The notes: generated by a model from the letters alone, not told the origin. A DNA stretch of 64,000 nt from CAVTWH01 sp963794685 (GCA_963794685.1 CAWCFK010000020.1:337813-401812), one strand, 5' to 3'; positions 23,207 through 35,133 are shown, counted from the stretch's first letter. Numbers and translations are program-made.

Positions 23207-23737
23207 ATGAACTCTGTCACTTCCGTGGTCGCGGCGGTCATCGAGGACGCCGCCGGCCGCGTGCTGCTGTGCCAGCAGAGTCACGGACATCGACTGTGGG
23301 GCCTGCCCGGTGGGCGGATCCGGCCCGGCGAGAGCCCGGTCCACGCGGCCATCCGGGACATCCGGGAAGAAACCGGCACCGACGTCGAACTGGTCGATCT
23401 TGTCGGCCTCTACACCCTCACCGACGCCGGACCGAGCGCTGCCGGACCGAGCGCTGCCGGACCGAGCGCTGAGGACGCCGGCCTGCCGGACGTCATGGTG
23501 CACGTCTTCCGGGTCCGGTTCACCGGCGAGGCGACGCTCAACGCCCCCGGTAAGATCTGCCGGCTGAGCTGGTACGACGCCGCGTCGCTGCCGCAGCCGG
23601 TGACCGCGACGGCGCGCTGGGCTGTGGTGGACGCCCTGGCCGGCCGCTCCGGCGTGCTGCGCCGGGTGGTCCGCGACCCGGAGCCGGCCGTCGAGGCCGA
23701 GGCGTTGGTCGCCGAACCCGAACCCGCCCCCGCCTGA
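23207..23737 (+). CDS. Nudix hydrolase
   Basis: A 176-residue protein with a Nudix box at about residues 37-59, GGRIRPGESPVHAAIRDIREETG. It matches GX5EX7REUXEEXGU except for Asp in place of the first Glu after Arg. Nudix enzymes cleave nucleoside diphosphates linked to other groups. A 15-bp in-frame triplication encodes GPSAA repeats at 23429-23472 inside a surface loop, probably slippage-prone and harmless. TACTCT lies 8 bases before the ATG with no Shine-Dalgarno, suggesting a leaderless message. It is divergent from lgt and convergent with trpA. The substrate cannot be assigned. Confidence 0.85.
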   Translation: MNSVTSVVAAVIEDAAGRVLLCQQSHGHRLWGLPGGRIRPGESPVHAAIRDIREETGTDVELVDLVGLYTLTDAGPSAAGPSAAGPSAEDAGLPDVMVHVFRVRFTGEATLNAPGKICRLSWYDAASLPQPVTATARWAVVDALAGRSGVLRRVVRDPEPAVEAEALVAEPEPAPA

Positions 23738-23864
23738 CTCTCGGCGAACCCGCCCCGCCTGCCGGGCCCCGGGGACGGACTGTTGCTGACGGTCGTTTGG
23801 CCTGCCCTGGCTGACGGCGGACGTGACTCGGCTCCGGCGGTGCCGGCCGGTGCTGCGCGGCGCT

Positions 23865-24662
23865 TCAGGAGGGCTGGCGGACGCCGGCTGCGAGGTCTTC
23901 GGTGAGGGTGCGCAGCGCGGCCAGACCGGCCGCCTCGTCCGGGGCGTCCAGCAGGCAGCGCACCAGCGCGCTGCCCACGATCACCGCGTCGGCGTAGCCG
24001 GCCACCGCGGCGGCCTGGCGGCCGTTGCTGACGCCCAGGCCCACCCCGACCGGCAGGGTGGTCGCCGCCCGGGTCCGGGCGACCAGGGACGGCGCGGTGT
24101 CGGAGGTCTTCTCCCGGGCGCCGGTCACCCCCATCACGGCGGTCGCGTAGACGAAGCCGCGACAGGCCGCCACCGTGGAGCCGATCCGGGCCTCGGTGGA
24201 GGACGGCGCGACCAGGAAGATCCGGTCCAGGTCGTAGCTGTCGGAGGCGGCCAGCCAGGGCTGCGCCTCCTCCGGGATCAGGTCGGGCGTGATCAGCCCG
24301 GAGCCACCGGCGGCGGCCAGGTCACGGGCGAAGCGATCGACGCCGTACTGCTCGACCGGGTTCCAGTAGGTCATCACCACGGTGGGTACGCCGGTGGCGG
24401 CGACCGCCTCGACGGTGCGCATCAGGTCGCGCAGCTTCACCCCGCCGCGCAGTGCCGCGTCGCTGGCCCGCTGGATCACCGGGCCGTCCATCACCGGGTC
24501 GGAGTAGGGCATCCCCACCTCGACCAGGTCCACGCCGGCCGAGACCATCGCCTTGATCGCCGCGATCGCCCCGTCCACGCTCGGGAACCCGGCCGGCAGG
24601 TACCCGACCAGCACGCCCCGCCCGTCCGCGCGGGCCTTCTCGAACGCCGGTGCGACGCTCAC
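23865..24662 (-). CDS. trpA: Tryptophan synthase alpha subunit
   Basis: Cleaves indole-3-glycerol phosphate to indole, which is channelled to TrpB. The 265-residue TIM barrel shows VGYLPAGFPS, DLVEVGMPYSDPVMDGPVIQ (catalytic Glu and Asp), VVMTYWNPVEQYG, FLVAPSST and GVGLGVSNGRQ (phosphate binding). The start is GTG 24662, 13 bases after the trpB stop. It is the last gene of the hisI-trp run on this strand, and faces the Nudix gene across a 127-base gap with no obvious strong hairpin. Confidence 0.95.
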   Translation of the reverse strand: MSVAPAFEKARADGRGVLVGYLPAGFPSVDGAIAAIKAMVSAGVDLVEVGMPYSDPVMDGPVIQRASDAALRGGVKLRDLMRTVEAVAATGVPTVVMTYWNPVEQYGVDRFARDLAAAGGSGLITPDLIPEEAQPWLAASDSYDLDRIFLVAPSSTEARIGSTVAACRGFVYATAVMGVTGAREKTSDTAPSLVARTRAATTLPVGVGLGVSNGRQAAAVAGYADAVIVGSALVRCLLDAPDEAAGLAALRTLTEDLAAGVRQPS

Positions 24663-24675
24663 TACTTGACCCCGC

Positions 24676-25881
<1,206 letters not shown>

Positions 25882-25885
<4 letters not shown>

Positions 25886-26706
25886 CGGGCCGGCCTCGGG
25901 GTGGCCGGGTGCGAGCCGGCGGTGACGAGTTCGGCGACCGCGTCGCGGGGGCTCTTCTGGGTCACCAGGCCCTCCCCCACCAGTACCGCGTCGGCGCCCG
26001 AGGCGGCGTAGCGGATCAGGTCGTGCGGGCCCCGTACCCCGGATTCAGCGATCTTGACCACGTTGTTCGGCAGGCCCGGCGCGATCCGCTCGAACACCGA
26101 CCGGTCGACCTCCAGGGTGCGCAGGTCGCGGGCATTGACCCCGATGACCCGGGCCCCGGCGCTCAGCGCCCGGTCTGCCTCTTCCTCGGTGTGCACCTCG
26201 ACCAGCGCGGTCATGCCCAGCGACTCGACCCGCTCCAGCAGGCCGGCCAGGGTGTTCTGGTCGAGCGCCGCGACGATCAGCAGCACCATGTCGGCGCCGT
26301 GCGCGCGGGCCTCGTGCACCTGGTACGTGGAGACCACGAAGTCCTTACGCAGCACCGGAACGTCGACCACGGCGCGGACCGCGTCGAGGTCATCCAGGCT
26401 GCCGCCGAACCAACGCTGCTCGGTGAGCACCGAGATGCACCGGGCCCCGCCGGCCGCGTACGCCTTGGCCAGCTCGGCCGGGTCGGGGATGTCGGCCAGC
26501 CGCCCCCTGGACGGCGACGAGCGCTTCACCTCGGCGATGACGTGCACGCCCGACGTCCGCAGTTGGTTGTAGGCGTCCCGTGGCTTGGGCGCTGCGGCGG
26601 CCAGCTCACGGATCTGCTCCAGCGGCACCGCCGCCTGTCGGATGGCCACGTCCTCGCGGACGCCGGCCAGGATCTCGTCAAGCACGCTCGCCCCTGCGGT
26701 TGACAT
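25882..26706 (-). CDS. trpC: Indole-3-glycerol phosphate synthase
   Basis: Ring-closing decarboxylation of the carboxyphenylamino-deoxyribulose phosphate intermediate to indole-3-glycerol phosphate. The 274-residue barrel contains VIAEVKRSSPSRG (catalytic Lys), LTEQRWFGGSLDDL, VLRKDFV, VIGVNARDLRTLEVD, IAESGV and DAVLVGEGLV. The ATG at 26706 is preceded by GGAGAGG at a good distance, so I prefer it to longer in-frame starts. It is separated from the membrane protein gene upstream by 126 bases. No trpF lies here; PriA at 55 kb probably fills that step. Confidence 0.95.
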
Positions 26707-26832
26707 CGGACTCGCCTCTCCGGGTGTCATGCGGCCGACTCTAGGCGTCCGCTGCCGGGCCGGGCGTTGCGGGGTATCCCCACGCCCACGTGACGCCCCG
26801 GTGGACAATGCTGCGACCCTGCCTGACCTGCT

Positions 26833-27549
26833 TCATTGGCTCGGGTCCTCACCCCGGTCGAGGGCATCCCACATGGCGATCTCGGACGGCGACGGACCGG
26901 AGCGCTCCACCTGCACGGGCGCCTCCTCCGAATCGTCGCCCTCGTCATAGCGGCCCTCGTCATAGCGGCCGTCGTCATACCGGCCGTCGTCATAGCGGCC
27001 GTCGTCATAGCGGCCGTCGTCATAGCGGCCCTCGTCGTGGTGCCGGGTGGCGTCTTGCATGGCCACGTCGCGCCGCCGGGCGACGGGGGCGCCGGCGGGG
27101 CGGGGCACGGCCGTCCGCTCGTAGCGTTCACCCAGGGCCGGCCAGTCGGCGCCCCGGGCCGCGGCCAGCGCACCGCCCGCCGCCAGCAACAGACCAGCGG
27201 GTACGCACAGCAGCGGCCAACCGGCGCGCACCCGGTCCACGCTCACCAGCCCGTACACCCCGCCGGCCGCCACCCCGACGCCACACAGCGCGATCAGCGC
27301 GCCGACCAGCGACCGCCAACGGCCCCGGGTGGCCAGCAGCGCGCCGGTACCGGCCAGCCCGACCAGGCCGAGCGCCGACAGCCACGGAACGAAGTGCACG
27401 CCGGTCCGGGTCAGCGTCAGCGGCGCCTGCGGGGCCGGTTGCGCCTGCACCTGGACCGCCCAGGTCCGGGTCACCGCGAAGATCGCCACGGCGGAGCCGA
27501 CCGCAGAGGCGGCGACGGTCCTGGTGAGCCACTTGCGGCCGGCGCTCAT
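26833..27549 (-). CDS. Tryptophan-biosynthesis-associated membrane protein (Trp_oprn_chp-like)
   Basis: A 238-residue protein with four hydrophobic helices between residues 12 and 140. The pattern TWAVQVQ after the first helix and the placement between hisI and trpC match the actinobacterial trp-operon membrane protein family. The cytoplasmic C-terminus is very hydrophilic and carries six GRYDD repeats (15-bp units at 26941-27030), then an acidic tail. The family's biochemical role is unknown; genomic association with trp genes is the only clue. Its GTG or ATG start overlaps the hisI stop by four bases. Confidence 0.8.
   Translation of the reverse strand: MSAGRKWLTRTVAASAVGSAVAIFAVTRTWAVQVQAQPAPQAPLTLTRTGVHFVPWLSALGLVGLAGTGALLATRGRWRSLVGALIALCGVGVAAGGVYGLVSVDRVRAGWPLLCVPAGLLLAAGGALAAARGADWPALGERYERTAVPRPAGAPVARRRDVAMQDATRHHDEGRYDDGRYDDGRYDDGRYDDGRYDEGRYDEGDDSEEAPVQVERSGPSPSEIAMWDALDRGEDPSQ
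26941..27030. repeat. 15-bp tandem repeat, six units
   Basis: Six copies of a 15-base unit (GTCGTCATAGCGGCC, differing at one or two positions) encode GRYDD repeats in the tail of the trp-associated membrane protein. The period is a multiple of three, so copy-number change would not shift the frame. Confidence 0.9.
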
Positions 27550-27935
27550 CGCGTGGCGCCGCCCGGTCCGGCGGGCGCCTCGACCAGCGCCCCGGGCGCG
27601 TTGATGGCGTCGGTGAAGCAGGTCCGGGTACCGGTGTGGCAGGCCACCCCGACCTGGTCGACCCGGACCAGCACCGCGTCGCCGTCGCAGTCCAGCGCCA
27701 GCGACTTGACGTGCTGGTAGTGGCCGGACGTCTCGCCCTTGACCCAGTAGCTGCGCCGGCTGCGGGACCAGTACGTGGCCAGCCCACTGTCGAGCGTGCG
27801 GCGCAGCGCCTCCTCGTCCATCCAGGCGAGCATCAGCACCTCGCCGGTGTCGTGCTGCTGGACGACGGCGGCGATCAGGCCGGCTTGGTCACGACGGAGC
27901 CGAGCCACGATCCGGGGGTCAAGGACGTTGCTCAT
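27546..27935 (-). CDS. hisI: Phosphoribosyl-AMP cyclohydrolase
   Basis: Third step of histidine synthesis: opens the adenine ring of phosphoribosyl-AMP. The 129-residue protein has MLAWMDEEALRRTLDSG, WSRSRRSYWVKGETSGHYQHV and the metal-binding DCDGDAVLV plus VACHTGTRTCF. The ATG at 27935 starts the conserved part. It lies about 26 kb from the main his operon and heads the trp run. No trpE lies between it and the next gene, with which it overlaps by four bases. Confidence 0.95.
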   Translation of the reverse strand: MSNVLDPRIVARLRRDQAGLIAAVVQQHDTGEVLMLAWMDEEALRRTLDSGLATYWSRSRRSYWVKGETSGHYQHVKSLALDCDGDAVLVRVDQVGVACHTGTRTCFTDAINAPGALVEAPAGPGGATR

Positions 27936-28274
27936 GTTGCCCGATTCTTCCCTACCGGTTGCGGCTGTCGCCAAGCCGTCCCAGTTCCGTCATTCAGCTG
28001 ACCATACCGCCGGTCGGGGGGTGTGCTGGATGTCACCTGAGGCGTACCGTATTTCCTTGCGACGCCGCCACATCCGGGTCTTCGCTCACTTCCCTCTTTC
28101 CGCACGTCATCGGGCATCCGTCTCCGCATGGGCCGGTGGTGTCTCCCCGCACCCCCGCCGCCGAAAGCGGTGCCTTTTGCGTCCTCGGAACCGGGTGGGG
28201 CAGGCCCCGGTCCGGCTGCGCGCGGACCACTAGGGCCGGCGGCTGCCCGCCGGACCAATCGGAGGAGGGCCGCA
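27936..28274. other. Divergent intergenic region between hisI and the acidic-protein gene
   Basis: 339 bases without a supported gene. The end nearest hisI contains the probable hisI promoter (on the complement TAGGGAAGAATC upstream of the ATG). The end nearest the acidic protein holds a short GC hairpin (CCGGCGGCTGCCCGCCGG, around 28240-28258) followed by GGAGGAGGG, a strong ribosome-binding site for the GTG at 28275. An in-frame ATG at 28128 exists but has no ribosome-binding site. Confidence 0.5.
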
Positions 28275-30584
<2,310 letters not shown>

Positions 30585-30599
30585 GGGTACCAGGGCAAG

Positions 30600-30632
30600 G
30601 GGGCGGGTGGCGCGATCGGCGTCACCCGCCCC
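30600..30632. terminator. Hairpin terminator between convergent genes
   Basis: GGGGCGGGTG (30600-30609) pairs perfectly with CACCCGCCCC (30623-30632) around a 13-base loop, 15 bases after the acidic-protein stop and before the 3' end of the convergent MerR gene. Confidence 0.7.
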
Positions 30633-30686
30633 GTCACATTGTGGAGCGCCCGCTCCGCCGGACCCCCGTGCCGGCGGCGCGGGTGG

Positions 30687-31085
30687 CTAGCGGACCTCGG
30701 CGGGGGTCAGCGCGGCGGCGGCGGCCCGATACGCGTCGATCTTGTATTCGACGACCGCCAGGTCGCGTTCCAGGTCGGCGATGCGGGCGCGGACCCGGTC
30801 GCGGTGCACCTCGAACAGGTCGGCGCGGGCGGCCAGGGTCACGTCGCCCTGCTGGGCGAGTTCGGCGTAGCGGCGCATGTCGCTGACCGGCATGCCGGTG
30901 GCGCGCAGTTTGGTGAGCAGTTCCAGCCAGCCGAGGTCGTTCTCGTGGTAGCGGCGGCGGCCGGCGCTGTCGCGGTCGACCGTCGGCAGCAGGCCCTCCT
31001 GCTCGTACCAGCGCAGGGTGTGCACGCTGAAGCCGCAGCGGGCGGCGGCCTCGCCCACGGTGAGTCCGGCGTCGATGTCCGTCAT
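30687..31085 (-). CDS. MerR-family transcriptional regulator
   Basis: A 132-residue protein. TVGEAAARCGFSVHTLRWYEQEGLL is the MerR helix-turn-helix and first wing, then RRYHENDLGWLELLTKLRATGMPVSDMRRYAEL. A C-terminal coiled coil (ARADLFEVHRDRVRARIADLERDLAVVEYKID) makes the dimer. No cysteine metal site is present, so it is likely to sense an organic or redox signal. It is divergent from the ABC exporter at 31194, and a perfect palindrome lies just upstream of its start. Control of itself and possibly the exporter is inferred. Confidence 0.9.
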   Translation of the reverse strand: MTDIDAGLTVGEAAARCGFSVHTLRWYEQEGLLPTVDRDSAGRRRYHENDLGWLELLTKLRATGMPVSDMRRYAELAQQGDVTLAARADLFEVHRDRVRARIADLERDLAVVEYKIDAYRAAAAALTPAEVR

Positions 31086-31101
31086 GGCGTCCAGGTTCCC
31101 C

Positions 31102-31119
31102 CTTCGAGTGCACTCGAAG
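31102..31119. promoter_or_regulatory. Perfect 18-bp palindrome, MerR operator
   Basis: CTTCGAGTGCACTCGAAG is fully self-complementary. Read toward merR it follows TTGACT, so it occupies the promoter spacer in the way MerR operators do. It lies 17 bases before the merR start and about 75 bases before the exporter gene. Confidence 0.75.
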
Positions 31120-31193
31120 TCAACCCGATTGCCAGCCAGCGGTATTTCATCTAGCGTTGATTTCCCCACCCGTTGAATTATTGGGGGCACCCC

Positions 31194-31925
31194 ATGGACA
31201 GCTCGCTCACCTTCGACCACCTGGTCGTCACCCGGGGCAGCCGCGACGTGCTGCATGACTTCAGCGCCACCATCCACGCCGGCAGCATCACCGGCCTGCT
31301 CGGCCCCAGCGGCAGCGGCAAGACCACCCTGATGCGCTGCGTCGTGGGCGTACAGAAGATCAGGTCGGGGACGGTCACCGTGCTCGGCCGGCCGGCGGGC
31401 ACGGCCAGCCTGCGCCACGAGATCGGGTACCTGACCCAGGCGCCCAGCGTCTACACCGACCTCACCGTCGCCGAGAACGTGCGGTACTTCGCCTCGCTCT
31501 ACGGGCTCGGCGCGGCCGCGGCGGACAAGGCGATCACCGACGTCGGGCTGCACGACGCCCGCACCCAACTCGTCGGTACCCTCTCCGGCGGCCAGCGCAG
31601 CCGCGCCTCACTCGCCTGCGCCCTGCTCGGCGCGCCGAAGCTGCTCGTCCTCGACGAGCCGACGGTTGGCCAGGACCCGGTGCTGCGCGAGGAGCTGTGG
31701 CAGCGGTTCCGGGAACTGGCCGACGCCGGCACCACCCTGCTCGTCTCCAGCCACGTGATGGATGAGGCGAACCGGTGCGACCGCCTGCTGCTGATCCGCG
31801 ACGGCGCTCTGATCGCCGACGACAGCCCGGCCGGCGTCCGCGCCGCGACCGACACCGATGACCTCGACCAGGCCTTCCTCCGCCTCATCAAGGACCAGCC
31901 CGTGCTGGCCGGACAGGAGTCGTGA
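31194..31925 (+). CDS. ABC-2 exporter ATP-binding protein
   Basis: A 243-residue ATPase: Walker A LLGPSGSGKTTLMR, Q-loop GYLTQAPSVYTDLT, signature LSGGQRSRASLACAL, Walker B LLVLDEPTVGQDPVL and switch LLVSSHVMDEA. The D-loop region reads VGQDP instead of the usual GLDP, as in some drug and nodulation-type exporters. The permease follows with a one-base TGATG overlap, so together they form a complete half-transporter pair. A TetR gene follows the permease and MerR is divergent. Substrate unknown; a drug or other hydrophobic compound is likely from context. Confidence 0.9.
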   Translation: MDSSLTFDHLVVTRGSRDVLHDFSATIHAGSITGLLGPSGSGKTTLMRCVVGVQKIRSGTVTVLGRPAGTASLRHEIGYLTQAPSVYTDLTVAENVRYFASLYGLGAAAADKAITDVGLHDARTQLVGTLSGGQRSRASLACALLGAPKLLVLDEPTVGQDPVLREELWQRFRELADAGTTLLVSSHVMDEANRCDRLLLIRDGALIADDSPAGVRAATDTDDLDQAFLRLIKDQPVLAGQES

Positions 31926-32662
31926 TGTCCGCACGGATCACCCTGCGCACCGCCGGCCGGATCCTGCGCCAGCTCAGCCACGACAAGCGCACCATCGGGC
32001 TGCTGCTGATCGCCCCGATCGTGCTGCTGACCCTGCTGCGATACCTGTTCGACGCCCGGCCGCAGACCTTCGACCGGATCGGGCTGATCATGCTCGGCGT
32101 CTTCCCGTTCGTCATCATGTTCCTGGTGACCAGCGTGGCGATGCTGCGCGAGCGCACCTCCGGCACGCTGGAGCGGCTGCTCACCACACCGATGGCCAAG
32201 CTGGACCTGCTGCTCGGGTACGGGCTGGCGTTCGCGCTGGCCGGGGCGGTCCAGGCAGGGGTGGCCTCGGCGGTGTCGTACGGCCTGCTGGGGCTGGACT
32301 CGGCCGGCAGCCCGTGGCTGGTCGGCATGATCGCCATCGCCAACGCCGTCCTCGGCATGGCACTCGGGTTGCTGATCAGCGCGTTCGCCCGGACCGAGTT
32401 CCAGGCGGTGCAGTTCATGCCGCTGATCGTGCTGCCGCAGGCGCTGCTGTGCGGGCTCTTCGTCGCCCGCGACCAGATGGTCGGCTGGCTGCAGGCGGTC
32501 AGCGACGTGCTGCCGTTGACCTACGCGGTGCAGGGGCTCACCGAGGTCGGCGCACACTCGGAGCCGACCGCGCTGATGTGGCGGGACTTCGGCATCATCG
32601 TGGCTTGTGCGGTGCTCGCACTGGTCCTCGGCGCGGCCACGCTGCGTCGCCGTACCGACTGA
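31925..32662 (+). CDS. ABC-2 type exporter permease
   Basis: A 245-residue protein with six hydrophobic helices. It carries the ABC-2 features MLGVFPFVIMFLVTSVAMLRERTSGTLERLLTTP after the second helix and QFMPLIVLPQALLCGLFVARDQM with a downstream LPLTYAVQGL. The segment ERTSGTLERL is the ATPase-coupling helix typical of DrrB-like drug exporters. Start ATG 31925 overlaps the ATPase stop. TetR lies 55 bases downstream on the same strand. Confidence 0.9.
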   Translation: MSARITLRTAGRILRQLSHDKRTIGLLLIAPIVLLTLLRYLFDARPQTFDRIGLIMLGVFPFVIMFLVTSVAMLRERTSGTLERLLTTPMAKLDLLLGYGLAFALAGAVQAGVASAVSYGLLGLDSAGSPWLVGMIAIANAVLGMALGLLISAFARTEFQAVQFMPLIVLPQALLCGLFVARDQMVGWLQAVSDVLPLTYAVQGLTEVGAHSEPTALMWRDFGIIVACAVLALVLGAATLRRRTD

Positions 32663-32717
32663 GCAACAGCCGCACCGACTGAGCCGCTGGATCGATTGGC
32701 ACGCAAGGAGAGTGGCG

Positions 32718-33353
32718 ATGGTTCGGACCGGACGACGGCCAGGCAGCCCGGACACCCGGGAGGCGATCCTGGCCGCCGCCCGGGAAGTGTTCGCCGAGAA
32801 GGGCTTCGACAACGCCTCGATCCGGGCCATCGCCACGCTCGCCGGCTGCGACCCGGCGCTGGTGCACCACTACTTCGGCAGCAAGGACAAGCTCTTCCTG
32901 GCCACCGTGCAGGCGCCGATCGACCCGGGTGACCTGGTACCGCAGGTGATCGCCGGTGGGCTGGACGGGGCCGGGGACCGGCTGGTGCGTACCCTGCTGG
33001 GCGTCTGGGACAACCCGGCCACCGGGCCGGCCGCGTTGGCGCTGGTGCGCAGCGCGCTGCAGCACGAGTGGTCGGCGCGGATGCTGCGCGAGTTCCTGAC
33101 CACCCAGGTGCTGCGCCGGGTGGTCAGCCAGCTCGCGGTGGATCAGGCTCCGTTGCGCACGTCGCTGGTGGCCAGCCAGATGTTCGGCCTGATCGGGGTG
33201 CGTTACCTGCTGCGGATCGAGCCGCTGGCCAGCGCCCCGGCCGGGGTGGTGGCGGCCACCGTCGGACCGACCGTGGACCGCTACCTCACCGATCCGACGA
33301 TCGGCCAGACCGAGCCGGTCGACCCGGCGAAACCCGTGCGCGCCAACCGCTGA
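32718..33353 (+). CDS. TetR-family repressor
   Basis: A 211-residue protein. TREAILAAAREVFAEKGFDNASIRAIATLAGCDPALVHHYFGSKDKLF is the classic TetR helix-turn-helix. The C-terminal part (LVRTLLGVWDNPATGPAAL, LLRIEPLASAPAGVVAATVGPTVDRYL) matches the TetR_C subgroup common beside actinobacterial ABC exporters. AAGGAGAG precedes the ATG at 32718. Co-transcription with the exporter suggests feedback control of efflux by the transported compound. Confidence 0.9.
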   Translation: MVRTGRRPGSPDTREAILAAAREVFAEKGFDNASIRAIATLAGCDPALVHHYFGSKDKLFLATVQAPIDPGDLVPQVIAGGLDGAGDRLVRTLLGVWDNPATGPAALALVRSALQHEWSARMLREFLTTQVLRRVVSQLAVDQAPLRTSLVASQMFGLIGVRYLLRIEPLASAPAGVVAATVGPTVDRYLTDPTIGQTEPVDPAKPVRANR

Positions 33354-33444
33354 CCGCACGGCGCGCGCCACGGGCTGACAGCACGGTGCGCGCCCAGCGG
33401 CTGAGCGCACAGCGCGGGGTCAGGTAGCAGAAGCCGCTGGCGGG

Positions 33445-33855
33445 TCAGGCGCTGAGCGGGTGTCGGGTGGCGTGCGCGGCGAGCCGGTGCAGGGTGTCGC
33501 GGATGGCGCGCTTCTCCCCCGCCGGGGTGGTCGGGTCGGCCAACCGGTCCACGATGATCCGCAAGTCTTCGGCAACGACCGGGTCCTCCGTGACCGGGGT
33601 GTCGTCACGCAGCCCGAGCGCCCCGAAGGCGGCTCCGACCGGGATGTCCAGCGCCTGGCAGAAGCCCCGGACCGTGGCGACCTCCGGAAAGTCGTGCCAG
33701 TCGCCGGCCAGCCAACGGAACAGGGTGGAGCGTCCCACCCCCGTCTCCGCAGCCAGCCGGGTCACGCTCCAGCCGCGGGTGTTCTTCGCCTCGTCGACCG
33801 CGCGACGTACGAACCGGGCGAAACTTACCCGAGCTGCCCCGGGGGAAACGGTCAT
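33445..33855 (-). CDS. XRE-family DNA-binding protein
   Basis: A 136-residue protein with a Cro/C1-type helix-turn-helix at about residues 28-80: RGWSVTRLAAETGVGRSTLFRWLAG, then ATVRGFCQALDIPVGAAFGALG. The C-terminal half is helical (EDLRIIVDRLADP). The ATG at 33855 has TACGGT seven bases upstream and no Shine-Dalgarno, which fits a leaderless mRNA. It is divergent from a small membrane protein gene. No toxin partner is visible, so it may be a stand-alone regulator. Confidence 0.8.
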   Translation of the reverse strand: MTVSPGAARVSFARFVRRAVDEAKNTRGWSVTRLAAETGVGRSTLFRWLAGDWHDFPEVATVRGFCQALDIPVGAAFGALGLRDDTPVTEDPVVAEDLRIIVDRLADPTTPAGEKRAIRDTLHRLAAHATRHPLSA

Positions 33856-34027
33856 GCTGCCCACCGTACTCAATGGCGCGAACTCCACCAGGCAGCCAGT
33901 AGGTACCACCTGATCGGCTCGCGCCAGGATGCAACGTGCCAATCACGAACCTCGGGTCTTCTGTCCGGCGTTGTGGCATCGCTAGGCTGCCGGGGCAACC
34001 GTCACAGATGAGTCACGGAGGGTAATA

Positions 34028-34384
34028 ATGACCAACGGCACGGCCCCGCGGCCGGCACCCGGGACGCCGGGTGTCATCAGCTTCTTCTTCGTCGTCAAGG
34101 CGGGGCTGTTCGCGGCTGCGGCCTGGGTCTGGTTGTTAGTCCTTGTCGCCCGGGGTGACGAAGTCACCGGCTGGCACCTGGTGGCGACCGGCGCCGGGAT
34201 CTGTTTCAGTCTGGTCACGGTGCAACTGGGCGTCCGCTACTACAGCCAGCGCGCGGAAGCACTGCGCTACGCCGATCTGCGTCGCGAGATCGTCGACCTG
34301 TCCTGGCACGCGGCCGGACTGACCCCGCCGGACGAGAAGTCCATGAAGGTGCTGCGCATGCCGCCGGACCGCACCCGCCGCTGA
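34028..34384 (+). CDS. Small two-helix membrane protein
   Basis: A 118-residue protein with ribosome-binding site GGAGGGTAATA. Two hydrophobic helices (about residues 16-42 and 50-70) are followed by a hydrophilic tail with RYADLRREIVDLSWHAAGL. No family is recognised with confidence. It lies divergent from the XRE gene and upstream of the DinB-like gene, from which it is separated by a 15-bp tandem repeat. Confidence 0.65.
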   Translation: MTNGTAPRPAPGTPGVISFFFVVKAGLFAAAAWVWLLVLVARGDEVTGWHLVATGAGICFSLVTVQLGVRYYSQRAEALRYADLRREIVDLSWHAAGLTPPDEKSMKVLRMPPDRTRR

Positions 34385-34391
34385 GCATCGA

Positions 34392-34451
34392 CCACTGGGC
34401 ACCCGGCCACTGGGCACCCGGCCACTGAGCACCCGGCCACTGGGCACCCGC
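34392..34451. repeat. 15-bp tandem repeat, four units
   Basis: Four copies of CCACTGGGCACCCGG (one with A for G) lie end to end between two genes and end 43 bases before the next start codon. They are non-coding in this position. Confidence 0.9.
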
Positions 34452-34494
34452 CGAGCACCGGCAGACACCCCACCCAGCGCCTACCCTCAACGGG

Positions 34495-35133
34495 GTGAGC
34501 GCACCGACGAACTACCCGCGCGCCGAGCGGGCTGCCCTGTGCGAACTGCTCGACCGCCTCGGCCCCGAGCAACCGACGCTGTGCGCCGGCTGGCTCACCC
34601 GTGACCTGGCCGCCCATCTGATCCTGCGGGAACGCCGGCCGGACGCCGCGCTGGGCATCATGGTCGCCCCGCTGGCCGGGCACACCGAACGGGTCCAGCG
34701 GCGGCTCGCCGGCCAGCCGTTCGCCGACCTGGTGGCCCGGGTACGCCGGCCGCCGTGGTGGAGCCCGGCCGCGATCGCCCCGCTGGACCGGGCCACCAAC
34801 ACCACCGAGTTCTTCATCCACCACGAGGACGTCCGCCGTGCCCGGCCGGACTGGCAGCCGCGGCCACTCGACGCCGGCCTGGCCCGCGAGCTGTGGAGCC
34901 AACTACGGATGACCGCGAAGTTGGGGCTGCGCCGGTTCCCCGGCACCGTCACCCTGGCCGCGCCGGGGCACGGCGAGCTGGTCGCCGGCGCCGGTGGGCC
35001 GGCGGTCCGGGTGACCGGCGACCCGGGCGAGCTGATCCTGCTCGCCAGCGGCCGGTCGACGGCGGCGAAGGTCGAAGCGACCGGCGACGAGGCGCTCGCG
35101 CGCAAGATCCGCGAGCCGCACTTCGGCCGCTGA
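34495..35133 (+). CDS. TIGR03085-like DinB/maleylpyruvate-isomerase-type protein
   Basis: A 212-residue protein. It opens with RAALCELLDRLGPEQPTLCAGWLTRDLAAHLILRERRPDAALG, containing the conserved helical bundle and a metal-ligand histidine. FIHHEDVRRARPDWQPRPL follows, then a C-terminal SCP2-like part (VRVTGDPGELILLASGR). These are the marks of the actinobacterial TIGR03085 metal-binding family, whose reaction is unknown but may be thiol-dependent. TACCCT lies seven bases before the GTG start with no Shine-Dalgarno, so it is probably leaderless. Confidence 0.8.
   Translation: MSAPTNYPRAERAALCELLDRLGPEQPTLCAGWLTRDLAAHLILRERRPDAALGIMVAPLAGHTERVQRRLAGQPFADLVARVRRPPWWSPAAIAPLDRATNTTEFFIHHEDVRRARPDWQPRPLDAGLARELWSQLRMTAKLGLRRFPGTVTLAAPGHGELVAGAGGPAVRVTGDPGELILLASGRSTAAKVEATGDEALARKIREPHFGR

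Noticed and set aside
33445..33855. Antitoxin of a toxin-antitoxin module
   Set aside because: No small toxin-like gene adjoins it; the neighbours are a membrane protein and a TetR gene on the opposite strand.
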